A stretch of DNA of 8,961 nucleotides from Bacteroidales bacterium (GTDB lineage: Bacteria > Bacteroidota > Bacteroidia > Bacteroidales > ML635J-15): assembly GCA_007130555.1 (NCBI GenBank), contig SLSH01000202.1, forward strand, positions 1 to 8,961. Reading direction: 5' to 3'. The position numbers were made by a program, and so were the translations under genes. Every line of letters starts with the position of its first letter. Position 1 is the first letter of the stretch. Positions 8,301-8,961 of this stretch are shown here, in pieces. The notes under the pieces are model-generated. The model worked only from the letters and a program-made list of their open reading frames with translations, was not told where the DNA came from and did no database searches.

Positions 8301-8859
8301 TTCCTTCTGCAACATCACGCCCGGGAACTAGTTTATTTACTAATTCAGGGTGAGAAGTAACAATCGCATCATCAGTAACGGCAACAACAATGGAAGACAA
8401 ACCCGTAGAAATACCCCATGCAGATTCGGCATTAATTTTAAATAAACTCCACTGATATTGCTGATTGTAATATTGGTCATTCGGCGAAAAAGTAGTGTAA
8501 TGCAATTCTTTTTGCTCAGCATATTCAATAAAATCAAAACTTTCCAGATAAGATATTAATTCATATATCTTAAATATTTCTTCAAATTCTATTTCAACTG
8601 TATTGGCAAGCCTTTTATCTCTAATCTCCGGATGTAAAAAATATGTCCCGGTAATTCCGTACTCATCAATAACAGAATTTATAAAATCTGCATCTATAAT
8701 ATCAAAACCATCACTTTTAAGTAACGGAATATCATAATTTGTTTTAAATTGAAATATCACTTTACCATCTTGATAATACTTATCTAAAGTTTGATTGAAT
8801 GAGTTAAAACTGATTAAGGAAATTAAAAAACAAAATAAAAACTTTTTGAGATTATTCAT
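2338..8859 (-). CDS. Secreted subtilisin-family (S8) serine protease with PKD, SprB-like repeats and T9SS sorting domain
   Basis: This is a complete 2173-residue protein, exported and probably surface-bound or released by the type IX secretion system. Residues 1-22 form a signal peptide (KK, then FLFCFLISLISF) and 24-~122 a propeptide. The S8 domain spans ~125-415, with Asp163 (in VAVTDDA), His201 (HGTHVSG), oxyanion Asn292 (GAGN) and Ser354 (SGTSMASP). Residues 423-712 and 720-1009 are two copies of a module: a CARDB/Ig-like part, then a MAM-like (choice-of-anchor J-like) part starting EDFES and containing ESDWC. PKD domains lie near 1014-1096, 1279-1357, 1505-1583 and 1935-2013. A separate beta-rich domain lies at ~1100-1275. 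Ig-like PVPEINLG repeats start at 1359, 1585, 1653, 1721 and 1789. SprB-like repeats lie at ~1432-1500, 1862-1930 and 2018-2087. The C-terminus (~2098-2173) has YPNPTNG, GLYFIKL and terminal KLIVE, typical of the type A sorting signal. The triad suggests an active protease; substrate is unknown. The start is supported by the signal peptide. All other frames over this gene appear to be shadows. Confidence 0.96.
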   Translation of the reverse strand: MNNLKKFLFCFLISLISFNSFNQTLDKYYQDGKVIFQFKTNYDIPLLKSDGFDIIDADFINSVIDEYGITGTYFLHPEIRDKRLANTVEIEFEEIFKIYELISYLESFDFIEYAEQKELHYTTFSPNDQYYNQQYQWSLFKINAESAWGISTGLSSIVVAVTDDAIVTSHPELVNKLVPGRDVAEGTNDPNPVEGGATGAHGTHVSGIVGAETNNSIGIASIGFDISIMPIKISRNSDGALTAGFQGIIWAADNGADIINMSWGGYGSSNYGQNVCNYAWNNGSILVGGAGNDNVTTAFYPAAYNNVIAVASTTSDDSKSDFSQYGTWISISAPGSNIVSCSHTGEYAYASGTSMASPLVAGLLGLMKSANPSLSNIELINCLFSSADNIDAVNPDYINQLGYGRINAHSALLCVTASDAEVDAGIKQIIQPTGGTCESTINPVVVLHNYGTVDITSVTINYRITGQQLQSYNWTGNLEPDNSETVNLPSMTSPMGQQNFRAYTSDPNGEQDMNPYNDEKNMPFGIFTTGIPIPWSEDFESETFNTNLWTVENPDEDITWEIYTTQGTEPGNKSAGINLFNYGTTGQRDGLLTPPLSFVGYETVELSFEHAYRRRNTSISDSLIIYASIDCGETFQRLAAYGEDGNGIFATATTSGTNFVPVQESDWCISGTVGTSCFTVNLNAFAGEDNVIIKFESYNNQGNNLYIDNINIDGQVIDYDIGISQIINPQTNECIAEIIPEVRLFNFGGSTITSANIHYKLNSEEEQIYEWTGSIASNESEIVFLPLITASFGENQLYVFTSEPNGSPDLNPSNDGLIKEFNVITHGVPLPFTEDFESGSFNTNNWTIESPDIATTWDIYTVSGNSPGNKAAGINFFFYEEIGERDAIITPALDFSEHSAVFLDFEHAYRRFDQSSTDSLIIYISTDCGNNYQRIFAAGEDGSGSFATVFTSEENFMPAYESDWCHTGSVGTKCFKLNLSEWAGESMVNIKFETYNNSGNNLFIDNINIESLLPVADFRGTPLIIEVGETVDFTDLSQNFPDSWYWEFEGGEPAESYEQNPTGITYNSEGTFNVTLTVDNGEGSDMITKTNYIIVVSESIECNYMNNIQEGEGFASYGYANGYVTGHNDNGFSEFAEYFENPYGNNLTNVVIAIFRATALSSNAILTLKVWDNNSGLPGNVIYSEDIEYELFTIGTYNNITLSENVTVPNEFFVGYEIYYETPRDLFAIYHVQNRGDSSPYNSTAYIKYNNVWSNTENLFSETLNTSFLIYPRLCPPDPVAEFTANNTEGCGSVITQFNNMSQGDAIIYEWNFGDGNISGEQNPQHEYTEPGIYSVSLTVTNSVGSDTYIINDLVTVYPVPEINLGNNIAECGPTIIDAGSGFENYTWNGEPGEQTISVTVTGNYTVVAEDSNGCTASDEIYVTIYPDLSLSISVTNVSEEGAEDGSAIVNVTGGTLPFDYEWSNYETTQEITGLSAGTYHVTVKDNNNCSATASANVYIEGAGPVANFETDINSGCGEITVQFTDISENSPETWYWDFGNGNNSEEQNPIHEYNEPGTYTVSLTVTSPIGTDTYVADDLISVYPVPEINLGNDIEECGPTIIDAGSGFENYIWNDEPGEQTISITETGNYTVVAEDINGCTATDEIFVTIHPVPEINLGDDIEECGPTTLNAGNGFENYTWNGEPGEQTISITETGNYTVVAEDIYGCTATDEIFVTIHPVPEINLGNDIEECGQAIIDAGSGFENYTWNGEPGEQTISITETGNYTVVAEDIYGCTATDEIFVTIHPVPEINLGDDIEECGQAIVDAGSGFENYTWNGEPGEQTINITETGNYTVVAEDINGCTASDEIYVTIYPEITINISVTNESDIGAGDGSAIVNVTGGTLPLDYKWSNDETTQEITGLSVGAYHVTVTDANNCSATASANVNVEGIAPVADFEADVTSGCNELTVQFTDLSENNPESWLWNFGDGNNSEEQNPEHTYTIPGAYTVSLAVFNEGGTTNKIIENYILVGETPVFTVETTPATGQETADGEAWVEITAGIPPYQYYWSTEETTESISGLLPGAYSVIIRDAYNCMATKPFVIEWVSLVDNEHIGFAIYPNPTNGMVFIEFDVNTPKKTIEVIDAIGKTLKTINTELNNINIDLSNVPKGLYFIKLITKDRNLTKKLIVE
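3197..4528 (-). repeat. Two SprB-like copies sharing a 42-bp identical stretch
   Basis: Bases 3197-3238 and 4487-4528 are identical over 42 bases, 1290 bp (430 codons) apart, and encode the GSAIVNVTGGTLP core of the first two SprB-like domains. Neighbouring Ig-like and PKD sequences also match between the two sites, so a composite Ig-SprB-PKD block has been duplicated. Identity at synonymous sites points to recent duplication or gene conversion. Confidence 0.8.
3292..4107 (-). repeat. Four tandem 204-bp units encoding 68-residue Ig-like repeats
   Basis: Units start at residues 1585, 1653, 1721 and 1789, exactly 68 residues apart. Each begins PVPEINLG, carries ECG and (N/Y)GC cysteines that could pair, and contains GFENY.WN.EPGEQT and TGNYTVVAED. 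The DNA is nearly identical across long stretches, with variation concentrated in the ECGPTI/ECGQAI part and in DING versus DIYG. Because 204 is a multiple of three, gain or loss of a unit keeps the frame. The period also keeps alternative frames open on both strands, which explains long shadow ORFs here. Confidence 0.93.
4582..4785 (-). repeat. Isolated fifth copy of the 204-bp Ig-like unit
   Basis: Residues 1359-1426 form one more 68-residue unit, separated from the tandem block by a SprB-like and a PKD domain. Its end (GCTASDEIYVTIYP) matches the last tandem unit, and both lead directly into a SprB-like repeat. This shows that the single unit of a PKD-Ig-SprB block was expanded to four in the next block. 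Confidence 0.88.
5833..7593 (-). repeat. Duplicated 297-residue CARDB/MAM-like module
   Basis: Residues 423-712 (7593-6724) and 720-1009 (6702-5833) align with a constant offset of 297 residues. They share D.GI.QII.P, NYN.. or NPSND turns, EDFES, PGNK.AGIN, FEHAYRR, SLIIY, ESDWC and N.L.IDNINI. Three cysteines are conserved in each copy (631, 668, 677 and 928, 965, 974). Divergence is clear at both protein and DNA level, so this duplication is older than that of the Ig-like units. The resemblance to MAM-like, choice-of-anchor J domains is by eye. Confidence 0.85.
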
Positions 8860-8893
8860 AACTTAAAATTTTAATTTTTAATAATGAGTGTAC

Positions 8894-8901
8894 TAAAATT
8901 A
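8894..8901 (-). promoter_or_regulatory. Weak candidate -7 box for the protease gene
   Basis: The coding strand reads TAATTTTA, one base off TAnnTTTG, 35 bases upstream of the ATG at 8859. A CTTTA about 21 bases further upstream is a poor -33 candidate. The 102 bp upstream of the gene are so AT-rich that such matches are expected by chance. Nothing else is seen in 8860-8961. Confidence 0.2.
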
Positions 8902-8961
8902 AACGATAATAATCATATAAAGTTGGCATATTATTATTATTAAATATAATTTTTTTTGAAA

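Noticed and set aside
7083..8537. Short open frames at 7083-7310, 7223-7447 and 8340-8537
   Set aside because: They are alternative-frame or antisense shadows within the protease gene, without start signals or recognisable domains.

Overview
The window looks like chromosomal DNA of a Bacteroidota (Bacteroidetes) bacterium. It is AT-rich. Its one complete gene ends in a type IX secretion (T9SS) type A sorting domain and carries SprB-like repeats and PKD domains. The second gene has an exact Bacteroidota -7 promoter box (TAnnTTTG) and no Shine-Dalgarno sequence. Nothing seen identifies the genus.

Layout. Both genes lie on the minus strand, so transcription runs right to left. (1) 8860-8961 is AT-rich upstream sequence with at best a weak promoter match. 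(2) 8859-2338 is a complete 2173-residue secreted subtilisin-family (S8) protease or adhesin. It has a signal peptide, propeptide, peptidase domain, two copies of a 297-residue beta-rich module, four PKD domains, five Ig-like repeats (four in tandem with an exact 68-residue period), three SprB-like repeats and a T9SS C-terminal domain. (3) 2337-1761 is a non-coding gap of 577 bp. It holds two copies of a ~43-bp hairpin-forming repeat (the right copy also serves as a likely terminator), shorter direct repeats, a (CA)5 tract and a promoter. (4) 1760-1 is a second surface-protein gene that leaves the window at its 3' end. It has a signal peptide, an N-terminal beta-sandwich-like region and four copies of the phage-tail-fibre-like VGIGT..P..K(L/F).V repeat at 69-74 residue spacing.

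The most interesting point is at the start of the second gene. The listed ORFs miss it because the start codon and the long reading frame are out of phase by one base. A run of exactly ten G on the coding strand (C10 at 1726-1735) sits between them, at codons 9-12, before the hydrophobic core of the signal peptide. Nine or twelve G would join start and body; ten gives a 17-codon peptide. This is the architecture of a slipped-strand phase-variation switch on a cell-surface protein, though a homopolymer sequencing error or a fresh pseudogene must be excluded.

Functionally the window reads as a surface-protein locus: a large exported modular protease and a putative fibre or adhesin. Both have features that favour rapid change (homopolymer tract, near-identical in-frame tandem repeats). 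The separate promoter and the terminator-like hairpin suggest they are transcribed independently.
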